From: Imbricaverruca yamaguchii
Taxonomy: Eukaryota; Arthropoda; Thecostraca; Neoverrucidae
Assembly: GCA_034440575.1 (NCBI GenBank)
Contig: JAOTOL010001315.1
Coordinates: 266,501 to 330,500 of the forward strand
DNA: 64,000 nucleotides
Reading direction: 5' to 3'
Part shown: one piece after another, positions 1 to 11,820 of the stretch
How positions within the stretch are numbered: the stretch's first letter is position 1
Layout of the letters: each line of letters starts with the position of its first letter
Notes under the pieces: model-generated
Database searches by the model: none
Seen by the model: the letters and a program-made list of their open reading frames with translations, nothing else
Told to the model about the DNA's origin: nothing
Program-made: the position numbers and the translations under genes

Positions 1-218
1 AACAGGCATTACGGTAGTCTCACGCGTGACATGTGGTCTCACGACGACGGACTCACGACACATCTGTCGGCTGCTTTTTGTGCCTAATTCATCCTGCGTG
101 CTCGTATTGCCTGACTCGGCTTGGCACCGCGCGGGTTTCCGAGTCCGTGATTACTCCCAATGACGGCAGTATAATAATTCACTGGATGGTAGCGTACTTT
201 TTGTCGCTTCCGCCGTCC

Positions 219-327
219 GTGCACAGTTCGTACCTACACATTTCGTGCGTGCACAGTTCATACGTGCACAGTTCGTACGTGCACAGTTGGTACGTGCACG
301 GTTCGTACGTACACGGTTCGTTCGTGG
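219..327. repeat. 15-bp minisatellite
   Basis: About 7 copies of GTGCACAGTTCGTAC with substitutions. Confidence 0.85.
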
Positions 328-955
328 ATTCAGAGTCACCACGTCCAGAAGTGCGCGCACCCCGTATGTCGTGCACACACAGCGCGCGGTGTTGGGTGCC
401 GCCGCCGGGCCGACACTGCGCGTGATGCAATGTTTGCCGCCGGTGTCGTGTCGGCTCGCCGACGGGGCCACATAATCGATGTCCGAGGGCGTCCAGTGGT
501 GGCAGATGATGGTGGCAGCGGTAGACGTCCGGCGGTGTCCACCGGGCTGCTGCAGAGCGCTGGCAAGCAGGGTGATGCCCAAACAACCGACTGATGTTAA
601 AAAATATATGGATATGCCTGTTTCTGAATTGCTGTCTGTGATTTTTGTTGGTTGTTTGATGGTGATGGTGATGTCAGGAGTGTATCTGCAGTCTTGGGCA
701 AATGGGCAGTACTGTTGCCAGAAACCGTAAGCGCCTCTAAAGACTCATCTCAGTCACAGCCTGCAGCAAACAGTACAAATGGCACTTAATGGTGTCCAAA
801 TGAATAATGATGTTAAAAAACAATTGTCATTAAGTGTGGCCCCGCTAAAATTTCGGAAATTCGGAGCACTGATGCACGGTAACAACTCGTAGCGCAGTCC
901 GAACCACGCGATCTTCTTTCGTGATGGCGGCAACGGAGAGCACGCCATGCGGGAT
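328..955. other. Unique sequence, nothing identified
   Basis: GC-rich left part, AT-richer right part. The short ORFs lack recognisable domains, splice context or composition of coding DNA. Confidence 0.5.
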
Positions 956-1345
956 GTCGACCCTCTGCCCATCCACACAGACCAGTAGACCAGTGGGGCA
1001 CATCGACCCTCTGCCTCTCCATACAGACCAGTGGGGCAAATCGACCCTCTGCCCATCCATACAGACGGGTGGGGAACATCGACCCTCTGTCCATCCACAC
1101 AGACGGGTGGGGCAAATCGACCCTCTGCCCATCCACACAGACCAGTGGGGCACATCGACCCTCTGCCCATCCACACGGACCAGTGGGGCACATCGCCCCT
1201 CTGTCCATCCACACAGACCAGTAGAGTGGGGCACATCGACCCTCTGCCCATCCACACAGACCAGTGGGGCACGTCGACCCTCTGCCCATCCATACAGACC
1301 AATGGGGCACGTCGACCCTGTGCCCATTCACACAGACCAGTGGTG
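956..1345. repeat. 38-bp minisatellite
   Basis: About 10 copies of a unit starting CGACCCTCTGCCCATCCACA and including CCAGTGGGGCAC. ORFs on both strands here are repeat artefacts. Confidence 0.9.
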
Positions 1346-1818
1346 CGCACCTGCAGTCACGGTATAGCCGTACTTGTGTTCATGATGTTTTGTGTTGTTT
1401 CAGGTAGGTGAAGGTGTACCCGAGTCCGGCGGTGGTGCCCTTCTTTGCCGTGAGTAACCACGTGCCCGTTTGCCGCGGCTAACCACGTGCCAATCTGCCG
1501 TGAGAGCCACGCGCGGATTTTGCTCGCTGGTGTCGCACAGCACCTTTAATCCGGGACGTTTTTGTTTTTGGTGTGGAACTCAAGTTGAACGTGACATTAA
1601 GACAACCCCTGGTATTTTGCAGTTATTACTAATGTATTAGGTTGAGCCGCTACAAGCCAACGATGGCCCGCTTGACACCAGGTTAAACAGCATTGGGCTG
1701 CAAAGCTATATCAACATCAGAATATGTGAGTAATATAATCAAACTGGTTTAATAGCTCATGAGAAACACGAGTATAACATATATCTTTTTTAATTCCAAG
1801 CGACATTCCAAATACACG
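1346..1818. other. Unique sequence, nothing identified
   Basis: No ORF of note and no repeat relation seen within the window. Confidence 0.5.
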
Positions 1819-1833
1819 AATGACAAGCTTACC

Positions 1834-1887
1834 ATGGGCGCTAAATGACCTTGTAGTCGGCGCGCCCTTAAGCCCAAATAATCAATC
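1834..1887 (+). mobile_element. Mini hairpin-tail element m1 with 15-bp TSD
   Basis: A 54-bp insertion, ATGGGCGCTAAATGACC then AGTCG, GCGCGCCC and an AATAATCAATC tail. It is flanked by perfect 15-bp direct repeats AATGACAAGCTTACC (1819-1833 and 1888-1902). GGGCGC pairs with GCGCCC, and GAC with GTC inside it. It contains no tRNA-like head or ORF. Confidence 0.85.
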
Positions 1888-2323
1888 AATGACAAGCTTA
1901 CCAGTGGAATGTACCAGCAGCTCCTCTCGCGGCATGGTAATCGCACTGTGCTGCCGCCTTCCTCCACGTAGGACGGATGCACATCGTGCTCCCGAAGCCG
2001 ACTCTCCATGTGCGACGACGGCAGCCCGGGAACGAGCGCCGACTGCGGCGGTGGCTTCTGGCAGGCTGTTTGTCGTCAGCTGTTTGTCGTTCACGACATC
2101 TTCTGTCGAGTAACGAGTGCCGCCAGTCTGTGACACGCACGGGTCCGCCCAGGCGGAACAGCAGCTGTGGACTGTCGCCAGCGTCGAGGCGTTAAACGGA
2201 GCAACTGCACCGCCAGCAACTGCCCTGTTGGAGAGCGTGCAGGCCGTGAGATCCGGAGATTCCGGAGATTCTGTCATCCTGCGTACGCTTCCGTACGGCG
2301 GCGATAATCACTGTAGACAGATT

Positions 2324-2500
2324 TGTTTGTTTATTGGGTGGTTCACGACACACTTTATGCACATTCACGGCTAATGGCGCGCCCACACTGTTTCGCCGGT
2401 GGGCCTCATGCTTGGGAAATGTCCTGAGTGGCGCTTGTGTCGAACCCGGGACCTATGGTGCCCGTAGCCCGATACCTTAACTACTCGGCCATCCCCGTCC
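2324..2500 (-). mobile_element. SINE-2 (tRNA-Leu/Ser-like head), 15-bp TSD
   Basis: Read on the minus strand: head GGGATGGCCGAGTAGTTAAG (A-box), GGTCCCGGGTTCGA (B-box), body CCCACCGGCGAAACAGTGTG, tail GTGTGTCGTGAACCACCCAA. TSD CACTGTAGACAGATT / CACTGCAGACAGATT (2309-2323, 2501-2515). Confidence 0.9.
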
Positions 2501-2689
2501 CACTGCAGACAGATTAGTCAGATTGACAGACATATAAGATGAGATACCGCCGGTGCGATGCGGATGATCTCCGCCACCGTACCGACAGGGTCGAGGCGGA
2601 TAAAATCCTCCACTGTGCCCCCAGTCTCGAGGCGTATTGACACCGCGTACAGATCAACTTGCTCCCAGACTGCTCGGCCACTGTGCCGC

Positions 2690-3345
2690 AGTGTCGGGGC
2701 GGATAAAGTCCTCCACTGTACTGCAGCGTCAAGGCGTATAGACACCGCCTCTGCACTGCAGCGTCGAGGCGTATAGACACGGCCTCTATACTGCAGTGTC
2801 GAGGCGTATAGACACCGCCTCTGTACTGCAGCGTCGAGGCGTATAGACACCGCCTCTGTACTGCAGTGTCGAGGCGTATAGACACCGCCTCTGTACTGCA
2901 GCGTCGAGGCGTATAGACACCGCCTCTGTACTGCAGCGTCGAGGCGTATAGGCACCGCCTCTGTACTGCAGCGTCGAGGCGTATAGACACCGCCTCTGTA
3001 CTGCAGCGTCGAGGCGTATAGACACCGCCTCTGCACTGCAGCGTCGAGGCGTATAGACACCGCCTCTGTACTGCAGCGTCGAGGCGGATAGACACCGCCT
3101 CTGTACTGCAGCGTCGAGGCGTATAGACACCGCCTCTGTACTGCAGCGTCGAGGCGTATAGACACCGCCTCTGTACTGCAGCGTCGAGGCGTATAGACAC
3201 CGCCTCTGTACTGCAGCGTCGAGGCGTATAGACACCGCCTCTGTACTGCAGTGTCGAGGCGTATAGACACCGCCTCTGTACTGCAGCGTCGAGGCGTATA
3301 GACACCGCCTCTGTACTGCAGCGTCGAGGCGGATAAGGTCCTCCA
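2690..3345. repeat. 35-bp minisatellite
   Basis: About 18 near-identical units, each with CTGCAGCGTCGAGGCGTATA and ACACCGCCT. Because 35 is not a multiple of 3, the three minus frames cycle through the same peptides. Confidence 0.93.
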
Positions 3346-4689
3346 CTGTACCGCAGCGTTGAGTGAGATAAACACCGCCCGGTATGCGGGCCACGCACGA
3401 CATGCGATCCGGTTTTGCGGGGAATGACTCCAGCCACTACCGTATTGGAGAGATCATGTCATCCGCGCTGACAGCTTTCGGAGTTTCTGTAATCTTGCCT
3501 GCGCTTCCTGGGCCCGCACGGCGGCAATCGTTTCTGGAGACAGGTAGGCCACTGTATCTTGCGCGGAAAACCTTCAGTGCTATTGCTAATTTTATGGAAG
3601 CTATATATCGTTCGCGATAAGCTTGAGTGCAGTTTCGAATTTTATCGCGAGGCAAGTTGCAAATCGTTTGTGGAAAACTGGAGCGTTGTTCCAACATGGG
3701 CACGAGGTAAGTGCACATGGTTTGCGAAAAATTTGAGCGTTTTCCCGAGTTCAAATTTTGTCCGGTGGGGAGGCGGAGGAGATAATTTTGTGTTTGATTG
3801 AGAAAACTTCAGGTGTGAACAGGATTTGAACGTTCGTGGGTCCGTTTGGGGCAATATTTTCCATAGAAGTGTTTTAGATTTCGAAAAATTTCCTTCTAAT
3901 ACAAAAATTCGGAAACCTTTTGACCACAACCACAACACCACAAAACCACGACCTTTTGAAGTAGGCGCCCCCTCCCCCAGATCGGGCCGTGCGTGCGGAC
4001 CAGACAGCCGGCGCGCTGCTCGGCCGTCCGACACGGGTGTGGCGGCCGGCCGCCCAGCCGCCGTCCGGTCAGCATGCGCGGCACGATCGGCCGCCTTCAG
4101 CCAATGGCGGCCACTCGCCGCCCCCAGGGCCCCGGTCGGCCCCGGCAACGGCCGGCGCTACTGCCCGCGTCTGGCCGTGCTGTCGTCCGCCGCGGCGATA
4201 ATTCGGTCGTCGTGATGCCGCCGTCCTGAGGAAGGGGTGGCTTTTTTGGGGGGGCTGGCGTGTGGAGTGCGTAGTGTTATGATGGTGAACTTCGTGCAGC
4301 GTGGTAATGGTCGCTGGTCGACTGGATCAAGGTCGCTGAGCATGAAGCGGGATCATGCTATTTTGTGGCATTATTTGGTTTGGCACTTTTGAGTGCGGCT
4401 AAAATACTACTTCTGTTTGCAAATGCCCAGACAATTTCTACAGCAATCTGCGGTTTTGATTTAGCACAGCTGCCGAGTGTGAGAACCGCCAGCCCTACGT
4501 TTGTGCGATATTGCGTCCGTTTTGCCGCACGTGTGAAGTATATCTCTGACACCTCCGAACAGCCGAACCCAGTGTAATCGAGTGGACGGGTTCGCGACAG
4601 GCTCGGATCGTGAGAGAGCGCATTCTTGCTATCGCCGGAACGAGAGATCTAGCTGAGATGAGGTCGGATAGTAGGATAGTTTGATGATT
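3346..4689. other. Unique sequence with a GC-rich centre (about 3965-4210)
   Basis: AT-rich flanks and a CpG-rich core. ORFs in the core overlap in several frames and show no known domain, so no gene is called. The core could be a small CpG island. Confidence 0.4.
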
Positions 4690-4820
4690 TGGTGGTCTGA
4701 TCGCCTGATCGCCTGATGGTCTGATCGCCTGATCGTCTCTGATCGCCTGATCGCCTGATCGTCTGATCGCCTGATCGTCTGATGGTCGGCTGGTCGGATG
4801 GTCGAATGGTCAGATGGTCT
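4690..4820. repeat. 8-bp tandem repeat (TGATCGCC)
   Basis: About 15 units of TGATCGCC/TGATCGTC/TGATGGTC. Confidence 0.88.
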
Positions 4821-5128
4821 AGTCTGGTACATTTTAGTTTAGTCTAGTTCATGTCCGTATGGTCTTCCAGTCTGATGTAGTCTAGTCTAGTATAATTTAG
4901 TATAGTCTGGTTTAGTGTAATCTAGTCTAGTTCAGCCTAGTTTAGTCTAGTCTAGTTTGATCTATTCTAGTCTGTTTTAATCTAGTCCCATCTAGTCTGG
5001 CCTGGTCTGGTCTGGTCCCGTCTGGTCTGGTCTGGTCTGGTCTGGTCTGGTTTGGTCTGACCTGGTCTGGTCTGGTCTGGTCTGGTCTGGCATGGCCTGG
5101 TCTGGTCTGGTCTGGTCTGGTCTGGTAG
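4821..5128. repeat. Pentanucleotide array shifting from TAGTC to TGGTC
   Basis: The left half is mostly TAGTC/TAGTT with interruptions; the right half (from about 4995) is nearly pure TGGTC. One base per unit changes across the array. Confidence 0.9.
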
Positions 5129-5663
5129 TTGTCGCCAGCCGGCCGGCGGCCGTCCTCAGGCTGCCGCCGCTGCCGGGGGATGACAGCAGCGGCCAGGGTA
5201 TTGATCGGGGTGTTGTGCTGGCGCCGGCGGGGGACGCGCTGGCAAGTGCGGCACTGCACTGGGGGTACCGACCGTCCTCTGACGATGCCCCCTCTCCGGC
5301 GGGGCTGACCTGCGACACTGGTGTGGCACGTGCAGCCGTGTGTCGCACGCGATCTGGACGCCATTTTGTGTGCTGAAGATTGCTGCCAGAATTTGGCGAT
5401 TACAATTTTCGAACTGGTATTTAGGAAGTTGTAGTTTTGTTTTAGGAAGGTATAGTTTTAACATTTAAAGTTTTGCCTCTGATCCATAGTTTTTGTCCAA
5501 GAAACCATGTTTTTTTTTTGGTGTTCCAGGCTTTGATTGGATAATCATCGGCTAAATAAAAAAAAAACGGTTTGTGTACTTTTTTATTTGCATCAGTTGT
5601 ATGCGCCAGTATCAAGGGCCATTGGCAGTATTGAACTAGTCGATACAAGAGAAGGACAATATC

Positions 5664-6290
5664 ATGGACAATAGATGGACAATATGGCTGCCGTGCCGCT
5701 GGACAGTATGGCTGCCGTGCCGCTGGACAGTATGGCTGCCGTGCCGCTGGACAATATGGCTGCCGTGCCGCTGGACAGTATGGCTGCCGTGCCGCTGGAC
5801 AGTATGGCTGCCGTGCCGCTGGACAGTATGGCTGCCGTGCCGCTGGACAATATGGCTGCCGTGCCGCTGGACAGTATGGCTGCCGTGCCGCTGGACAGTA
5901 TGGCTGCCGTGCCGCTGGACAGTATGGCTGCCGTGCCGCTGCAGTATGGCTGCCGTGCCGCTGGACAGTATGGCTGCCGTGCCGCTGGACAGTATGGCTG
6001 CCGTGCCGCTGGACAGTATGGCTGCCGTGCCGCTGGACAGTATGGCTGCCGTGCCGCTGGACAGTATGGCTGCCGTGCCGCTGGACAGTATGGCTGCCGT
6101 GCCGCTGGACAGTATGGCTGCCGTGCCGCCGTGCCGCTGGACAATATGGCTGCCGTGCCGCTGGACAGTATGGCTGCCGTGCGTGGAGTATGGCTGCCGT
6201 GCCGCTGGACAATATGGCTGCCGTGCCGCTGGACAGTATGGCTGCCGTGCCGCTGGACAGTATGGCTGCCGTGCCGCTGGACAGTGACTC
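5664..6290. repeat. 24-bp minisatellite open in several frames
   Basis: About 26 copies of a unit containing CAGTATGGCTGCCGTGCCGC. Because 24 is a multiple of 3 and the unit lacks stops in most frames, long ORFs appear on both strands (for example MAAVPLDS repeats). Confidence 0.93.
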
Positions 6291-6879
6291 CCATGCCGCT
6301 GGAGGAGGATCGAGCGCAATACCTTCGTCGGCAGCCAACGATGGTGGTGGCGCGATGACCGCTACACGGGGTGCCTGAGTGCAGCGCCGCCTATACTGCC
6401 GCCGGGCGAACCAGCGCGGTAAGCGCCATCTCTGCCGCCGCGAGGTGACCCGGCGTGGGCGTACTCCTGTTTTATTTTGCATTTTGCGCCTATAACAAAG
6501 ATTGTGACCACCTGCTTCAGAAAAGACTTCGTGGTCAAAGATGCACATCTTCTTGGCTGTTGTCTTCAGTAGGAATTGAAGTGGAAGTGCAACAGACAAC
6601 AGACAAACTCGCTAGGTCCAGCGAGTTTGTACAGTCCGGGGCCCCTTCATGTGCTTAGAGGCTATTTATGTAGCACCAGGAACCCTCCGCTTTGGCCTGG
6701 AGCGTCTCCGTAGCCAGGAGACCTGTTCGACAGCGCGAGGTACGCCGATCCAGTGGCTCTGCACTTCCAGGCTGGGGAAGCGAAGGTCCCCTCCCGTCAG
6801 CCTCGGGACCTTCGTTCACTGCTCAAGACACTCCGTACGGCTGGAGGGCCCTCTTTCAACAGATTGGGCCCTCTGGATC

Positions 6880-7550
6880 ACGCTGCTTCGGCCCCTTCCG
6901 TCGGTCCAGGGCCCCTTCATACCGGCTTTGGGCCCTCAGACGGGCTTTGGGCCCTCAGACGGCTTTGGGCCCTCAGACGGGCTTTGGGCCCTCAGACGGG
7001 CTTTGGACCCTCAGGCGGTACAAGGCTCTCCTGCGGCAAGTGGTCCTCATAGTTAGTCGGCGCAGGGTCCTTCCTTTGCGATCCAAGACCTCCTGTGTCG
7101 GGGCCGTGGGCCTTCTTTCAACAGCCTGGCCCATCCATCGGGCCAAATTCCCTTCATTGTCCTAGGGCCGTCTTTGACGACCCTGGGCCTTTTACGGAAG
7201 GCCGTAGGCTCTCTAATATATATATTTTTTTAAAGCATGGGTCCTCTATCAGATCAAGGGCCGTTTCTTCGGCGTGGCCCCGTCGTCAGCGCAATGGCCT
7301 TTCATATTGGCTCGGGCCCTCTCCGTCAGCCCGGAGCCTTTCCAACGACCCGGTCCCCCTCTATCGACCTGGAAGCTCTTAACGTTGGCTGAACGCAAAG
7401 CCTTCAACATATTCCCGAAGACACTCTCCATTGGCTCGGGGCCCTCTTCATTGGCCTTGAGACCCTTTACGCTGTCCCAGGGGCCCTTCATGTCGGCCCT
7501 GGGCCCTTCACTTTACCCTGGACCCTTCATGACGACGCCTTGGGTCACCT
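6880..7550. repeat. Degenerate GGGCCCT-rich repeats
   Basis: A clear 19-bp array (CAGACGGGCTTTGGGCCCT) at 6927-7010, then irregular repeats of GGGCCCTTCA-like words to about 7550. Confidence 0.7.
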
Positions 7551-7683
7551 AAAGGGCCCTTCCGACCCTCCGATAGGAGGGGGGGGGCATTCGTCCCTTT
7601 GGCTACGCCACTGCATCTGTAGGTCTAGCACTAAATCATCTTAAAAGCTTTGTGTGTGGCACGCCATTGAGTGGAGCGGCAAG

Positions 7684-7736
7684 CACTGAGCCACTCAGCC
7701 ACTCAGCCACTCAGCCACTCAGCCACTCAGCCAGCC
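7684..7736. repeat. 8-bp repeat (AGCCACTC)
   Basis: Six to seven tandem AGCCACTC units. Confidence 0.88.
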
Positions 7737-7778
7737 GGTGAGAGCGGCGCACCAGGCGTACCCTTGCCGCTTGCGTGC

Positions 7779-7838
7779 TGTTATGGGTGCAATATAACCC
7801 AATGGGGTTGACGCACCCTAAAACCCCAATAATCATCA
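7779..7838 (+). mobile_element. Mini hairpin-tail element m2 (subfamily B) with 12-bp TSD
   Basis: A 60-bp insertion flanked by CCGCTTGCGTGC (7767-7778 and 7839-7850). The outer stem is GGGTGC:GCACCC, a compensatory variant of the GGGCGC:GCGCCC of other copies. The inner stem is AACCC:GGGTT. The tail is CCCCAATAATCATCA. Confidence 0.85.
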
Positions 7839-7850
7839 CCGCTTGCGTGC

Positions 7851-7945
7851 GGTGTATGGTGTGCGGTGTGGGGTGTGGGGTGTGCGGTGTGGTGTGCGGT
7901 GTGGGGGTGTGCGGAGATGTGGGGGTGTGCGGAGATGTGGGTCTG
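7851..7945. repeat. GT-rich low-complexity repeat
   Basis: GGTGTGCGGTGTGGGG variants and a doubled GTGTGCGGAGATGTGGG. Confidence 0.8.
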
Positions 7946-7978
7946 CGCGCCATCGGCTATCGTCTGAGCAGGGCACCA

Positions 7979-8031
7979 TGGGCGCTGTACGACCAACGCA
8001 GTCGATGCGCCCGTGAGCCCAAATAGCCAAC
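7979..8031 (+). mobile_element. Mini hairpin-tail element m3 with 15-bp TSD
   Basis: A 53-bp insertion starting TGGGCGCTGTACGACC and ending AAATAGCCAAC. It is flanked by CTGAGCAGGGCACCA (7964-7978) and CTGAGCAGAGCACCA (8032-8046), with one mismatch. GGGCGC:GCGCCC stem intact. Confidence 0.82.
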
Positions 8032-8174
8032 CTGAGCAGAGCACCAGACGGCGGACCGCTCTCGGATCAGGCGCGCTGCCGGCCGTTGGGCGGGTCTCGC
8101 GCGACAGCTCCATTTCCCCGCTCTTGATCAGCGGCAGGACCTCGGCCACCAGCCGACCTCCGCGGGCTTGATCG

Positions 8175-8330
8175 AATTAGACCGCGCCGCGCTCCACGTT
8201 AGACTGCGCCGCGCTCCACGTTAGACCGCGCCGCGCTCCACATTAGACTGCGCCGCGCTCCACGTTAGACCGCGTCGCGCTCCACGTTAGACCGCTCCAC
8301 GTCAGACCGCTCCACGTTAGATCGCGCCGC
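8175..8330. repeat. 22-bp minisatellite
   Basis: About 7 copies of CGCGCCGCGCTCCACGTTAG(AC). Confidence 0.88.
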
Positions 8331-8387
8331 ACTACACGACCGGCTCTGTGGAACGCCCGACGTGAAGTCGTTTTGAGCCTTAACTGG

Positions 8388-8583
8388 CTCACTTTGTGGG
8401 GAAAATGGACTCTGTTGGAATGGTTGTAGACGGGCTGGAGCAGCGTCAGGACCCGACCAGTGTCGGGGATGTAGCGCGTGGGGGGGCTCCCACCAGTGGT
8501 CCTGCCCCTCCCTGTGCCGGAGATGGAGTGCGTGAGGAAAGCTATCTGCTCGGTTTCGTCTGGTTGCTGATGTAGATGGTGCA
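8388..8583 (+). repeat. Repeat G, copy 1
   Basis: About 195 bp nearly identical to 11829-12043: TCACTTTGTGGGGAAAATGG through to TGATGTAGATGGTGCAA. The copies differ by a 15-20 bp indel after GACCCGACCAGTGT. No coding function recognised, though the minus strand stays open in both. Confidence 0.8.
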
Positions 8584-8857
8584 AAGTCCATCGGTGTCAA
8601 TTTAGCAGTTGATTTAGCAACAGTTGATCACTTTAGCGGTGTGGATGAGGCCGTGTTTTCCTGCAGCCCATGGATGCGGGCGTGATGTCCCGATCTGTTA
8701 TCTGTGCACTGCATAGTCATGGATGTGCACTGCACTGTGTGAACTGAAGATTTTTTAAACCCCCACTGTGGGCTATTGTGTTCTCCATACGCTACAGTCT
8801 ATTCACACTTTCGGAATGGGAAGGAACATGCTGGATGCTTTTACGATGACTCTGTGG

Positions 8858-8920
8858 TTTTGTATGGGCGCTAAATGATGAAACATGGTCGACGCGCCAT
8901 CAAATGGCAATAGCCCACCA
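8858..8920 (+). mobile_element. Mini hairpin-tail element m4, weak TSD
   Basis: Contains TATGGGCGCTAAATGA, a GGTCGACGCGCC arm and a degraded tail. Only a 7-bp direct repeat, TCTGTGG (8851-8857 and 8921-8927), flanks it, so the ends are approximate. Confidence 0.6.
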
Positions 8921-9420
8921 TCTGTGGCTTCAGTCAGCGTCTTCTCAGGTTTCCCTTGTGGGTGCAAATACCGTCTGTCACAACCGGCGGGCTTCATGAT
9001 ACATAACGGGCTTTGGGATGCATGCTGGGATTTAGGATACGTACCGGGCTTCCAGCCGGTCTTCTGTAGTTGCATTGCGAAATGAACAAAGACGAAGTCA
9101 AAGATGAAGATGAAGGCCTCTGGCGTTTTTCAAATGCCCCCGGGACGCTCGGTGGTCGTCGCACAAAAAGTCGAGCTTGGCACCGCTCTGGCGACCTACC
9201 CAAGTTGTGCCGTTGTAGCGGAGCTTAGGCGCTCCAGAGAACGCTCGTATGAGAGTCAATATTGAGCCAGCAACTTTGTATTTGTATTTCCGATAAATGC
9301 GCTGCAAACTAGCACAGGAACTCTCCAGGAGCTTTCCTGGAGCTCTCTCCGGGGGTGGGACACATCCTGTGTTCAGGCTCCACTCCTGTGCGCGGTTTGT
9401 ATGCGGGTTCATGGACGCCT

Positions 9421-9579
9421 GGGGACGAGTGGTCTAGGGGTATGTTGCTCATCTCATAATCGAAAGATTGTGGGTTCGAGTCTCACCTGTCGCTACTCTT
9501 CGCCCGCGACCAATCGGCGTGAGAGATCGGCGACGCTACATGACTCAACGGTCGACGTGTCGTAAAAACAATAACCACC
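9421..9579 (+). mobile_element. SINE-1, full length, 15-bp TSD
   Basis: tRNA-like head GGGGACGAGTGGTCTAGGGG with A-box-like TGGTCTAGGGG and B-box GGTTCGAGTCT, a conserved body (ACTCTTCGCCCGCGACCAAT) and the 3' hairpin-tail GCTACATGAC...GTGTCGTAAAAACAATAACC. Flanked by GGTTCATGGACGCCT (9406-9420 and 9580-9594), identical. Confidence 0.92.
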
Positions 9580-9594
9580 GGTTCATGGACGCCT

Positions 9595-9945
9595 CGACTG
9601 CAGTGGCCAAGCAGCGCCCTGTATCGAGGCTCCACTCCTGTATGCGGGTTCTTGGGCGCCACGTGACCAATGTAGTCGATGCGCCTTAAAGCCCTAATAA
9701 CTAACTGTATGTGGGTTCAGGGACGCCCCGACTGCAGCGGCCAAGCAGCGCCTTGTATCCAGGCTCCTCTCCACTCCTGTATGCGGGTTCAGGGACGCCT
9801 CAACTGCAGCGGCCAAGCAGCGCCCTGTATCCAGGCTCCTCTCCTGTATGCGGGTTCAGGGACGCCTGTGGTCAAGGGTTTAGGGGCGCCTGTGGTTTAG
9901 GGGTGCCTCGACTGCAGTGGCCAAGCAGCGCCTTGCATCCAGGCT
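9595..9945. repeat. ~70-bp minisatellite
   Basis: About 4-5 degenerate units with CGACTGCAGCGGCCAAGCAG, CCTGTATCCAGGCTCC and TATGCGGGTTCAGGGACGCC. It is interrupted by mini-element m5 and lies next to SINE-1 at 9421. Confidence 0.8.
9652..9704 (+). mobile_element. Mini hairpin-tail element m5 inside a minisatellite, 14-bp TSD
   Basis: A 53-bp insertion TTGGGCGCCACGTGACC...AGTCGATGCGCC with tail CCCTAATAACTAA. The flanks CTGTATGCGGGTTC (9638-9651) and CTGTATGTGGGTTC (9705-9718) differ at one base. The same motif also occurs in the local ~70-bp tandem repeat, so the TSD is less decisive than elsewhere. Confidence 0.7.
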
Positions 9946-9999
9946 CCGGAAATGAATCGTATCCGCTCACCGAAGCGTAGGAATTCCGAACGAAAAACA

Positions 10000-11742
10000 A
10001 CGTATCTGCTGTGTCCGACAAGTTCTACTCTTGTTGCTGGCGCGCACACGTTGTGTTCGCAGTACGCGATAATGTTGTGCCCCTCGCAATGATGCGAGAG
10101 AGGTCGATTTGACCCCCAACTGGCGTTCGGTCTGAGCGAGATGGGGAGATGTGGTGAACGGCATGATGTAGCTACATCGTTCAACTTGTGGAGTTCCGCG
10201 AAGTATCAATCCTGGTCGAAGCGCCCTAATGTCCAAACTTGTGTTCTTTGAAGTTCTTTGAAGTTCTTTGAAACGTTCCCCTATATATTGGTTGACCTTC
10301 CAGGTCAGGTCAGACAGGTGAGTGAGGTGCCATGCAGTTACCAGTCTTTGTCGTAGTTTCCCATCGTAGTTTCCCGATACTGGACGTAAGACAAAAGCAA
10401 TTTCTCGTTTCACCATTGGTGTACGCAAACTGAAGACTCAGTCTGGCAGATGACACGTGCAGAGGTCAGTGCCAACTTATCCGGTCAAGATCAACTACCC
10501 GGAAATGTGTGATGAGCTGTTAAGAATCACACTAGTCAAATCAGATAACACTCATAGAAAGGTAATGGGTGCCACCAAAGTAAAACCATCCTTTCCTGAG
10601 ACATTTGCGAAGGAAGAATTCGAATTTGCTTCAAAGGTCCTCCCCAAAGAAAAAGTCTGAGGAGAAACAACATTTGCAAGCCATTTGCAACATTTCTGGA
10701 GTTTAATCACATCACAAATAGGCCTGTGAAAATATTGCTGATTTTGCCATTTTTACTCCGTAGCAGTTCACATTTGAGCCTCGAGATCGCCAGGATACAT
10801 GCACCTTCGCAATATTTCAGATCATAGTGGCCTGATCTGATATTTAATTGAAACCAGGCAGACTATTAGAGGAACTATTTTTCCCCCTGCATATATTTAT
10901 TCCGTGTTTAAGATTCATCAGTAACTAAGCTTATCACAAGCACGCACTTCCTATTGTAAGCTTTCATTTGACCTAGGAACCTAACCTGTGATAACAGTTT
11001 GCATTTTATTCGACCATTGGTCAGTACTATCATTTTCCGGGCCATAACACGTGTTAAAGTGCTGAGAAGGCCCACTGTGAAGTGATAATTTTCTGCATAT
11101 AGAATATTGTCCAGTCAAAGAAATTTTCCTCTCGTTTCATCATTTACGCATGGTGATGCTCGACAATGAACTGCTCTGCGATAGTGTTCACATTTCACTG
11201 GAAAATAGAAACTGAGATTCTGATATCACGGCTTTGAAGGAAAATATCCTCTCCGAATTTGATTACCGGTATATATTCTTCCATATCAGTGATAAACTGT
11301 GTGCGGAATAGGGTGGAGTATGTCACTTTCTGAACATCGAATCCAAGCCGTTCCACCCAAAAATCATTGCCGTGCCACTCGGTGAGTGTTCAGGAAATGT
11401 TAATGCCGCATTTGTAACGGTATCTCACTTATGAGTAATTGGTTATGCTCACAATTACACGTTGTGATGCACGAACATCTCGTAGCACGAGGGATTCCGA
11501 ACAAGGGATTGATCATATGAGATGGTATGTTCTACAATGCCAGTCGATTATACGATGCGACCTGTTCTACAGTGCCAGTCGATATTATGGGTTTTGTTAT
11601 CGTTATCACTAACATGGGTATCCTTATATTAGGTATATTTAACAAATGAAGAGGTATGCCAAGCATGCTGATGGGCATCAATTTGAAATTGAAGGAGAGC
11701 ATACGAGTGTACGACGGGAGAGTGTACGGCGTTGTTACCATG
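10000..11742. other. Unique, mostly AT-rich sequence
   Basis: Contains a triple GAAGTTCTTT at 10245-10275 and possibly old relatives of repeat D near 11310-11490. No gene recognised. Confidence 0.45.
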
Positions 11743-11820
11743 ACGAATTTCTGCTTCCTACTGTGCCTGTTTCGACATCTCGCACCTGACGAAAAGCTAT
11801 TACTTTGGCATCGCCACATC
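11743..11820 (+). repeat. Repeat E-related fragment
   Basis: CTACTGTGCCTGTTTCGACA and TCTCGCACCTGACGAAAAGC match the order of the other E copies. Confidence 0.45.

Noticed and set aside
2690..3345. Possible CRISPR-like array because of regular direct repeats
   Set aside because: Units are contiguous 35-mers without unique spacers, and the DNA is eukaryotic.
9421..9500. Functional tRNA genes at the SINE heads
   Set aside because: A- and B-box-like words exist, but acceptor stems do not pair and each is continuous with a SINE body, tail and TSD.
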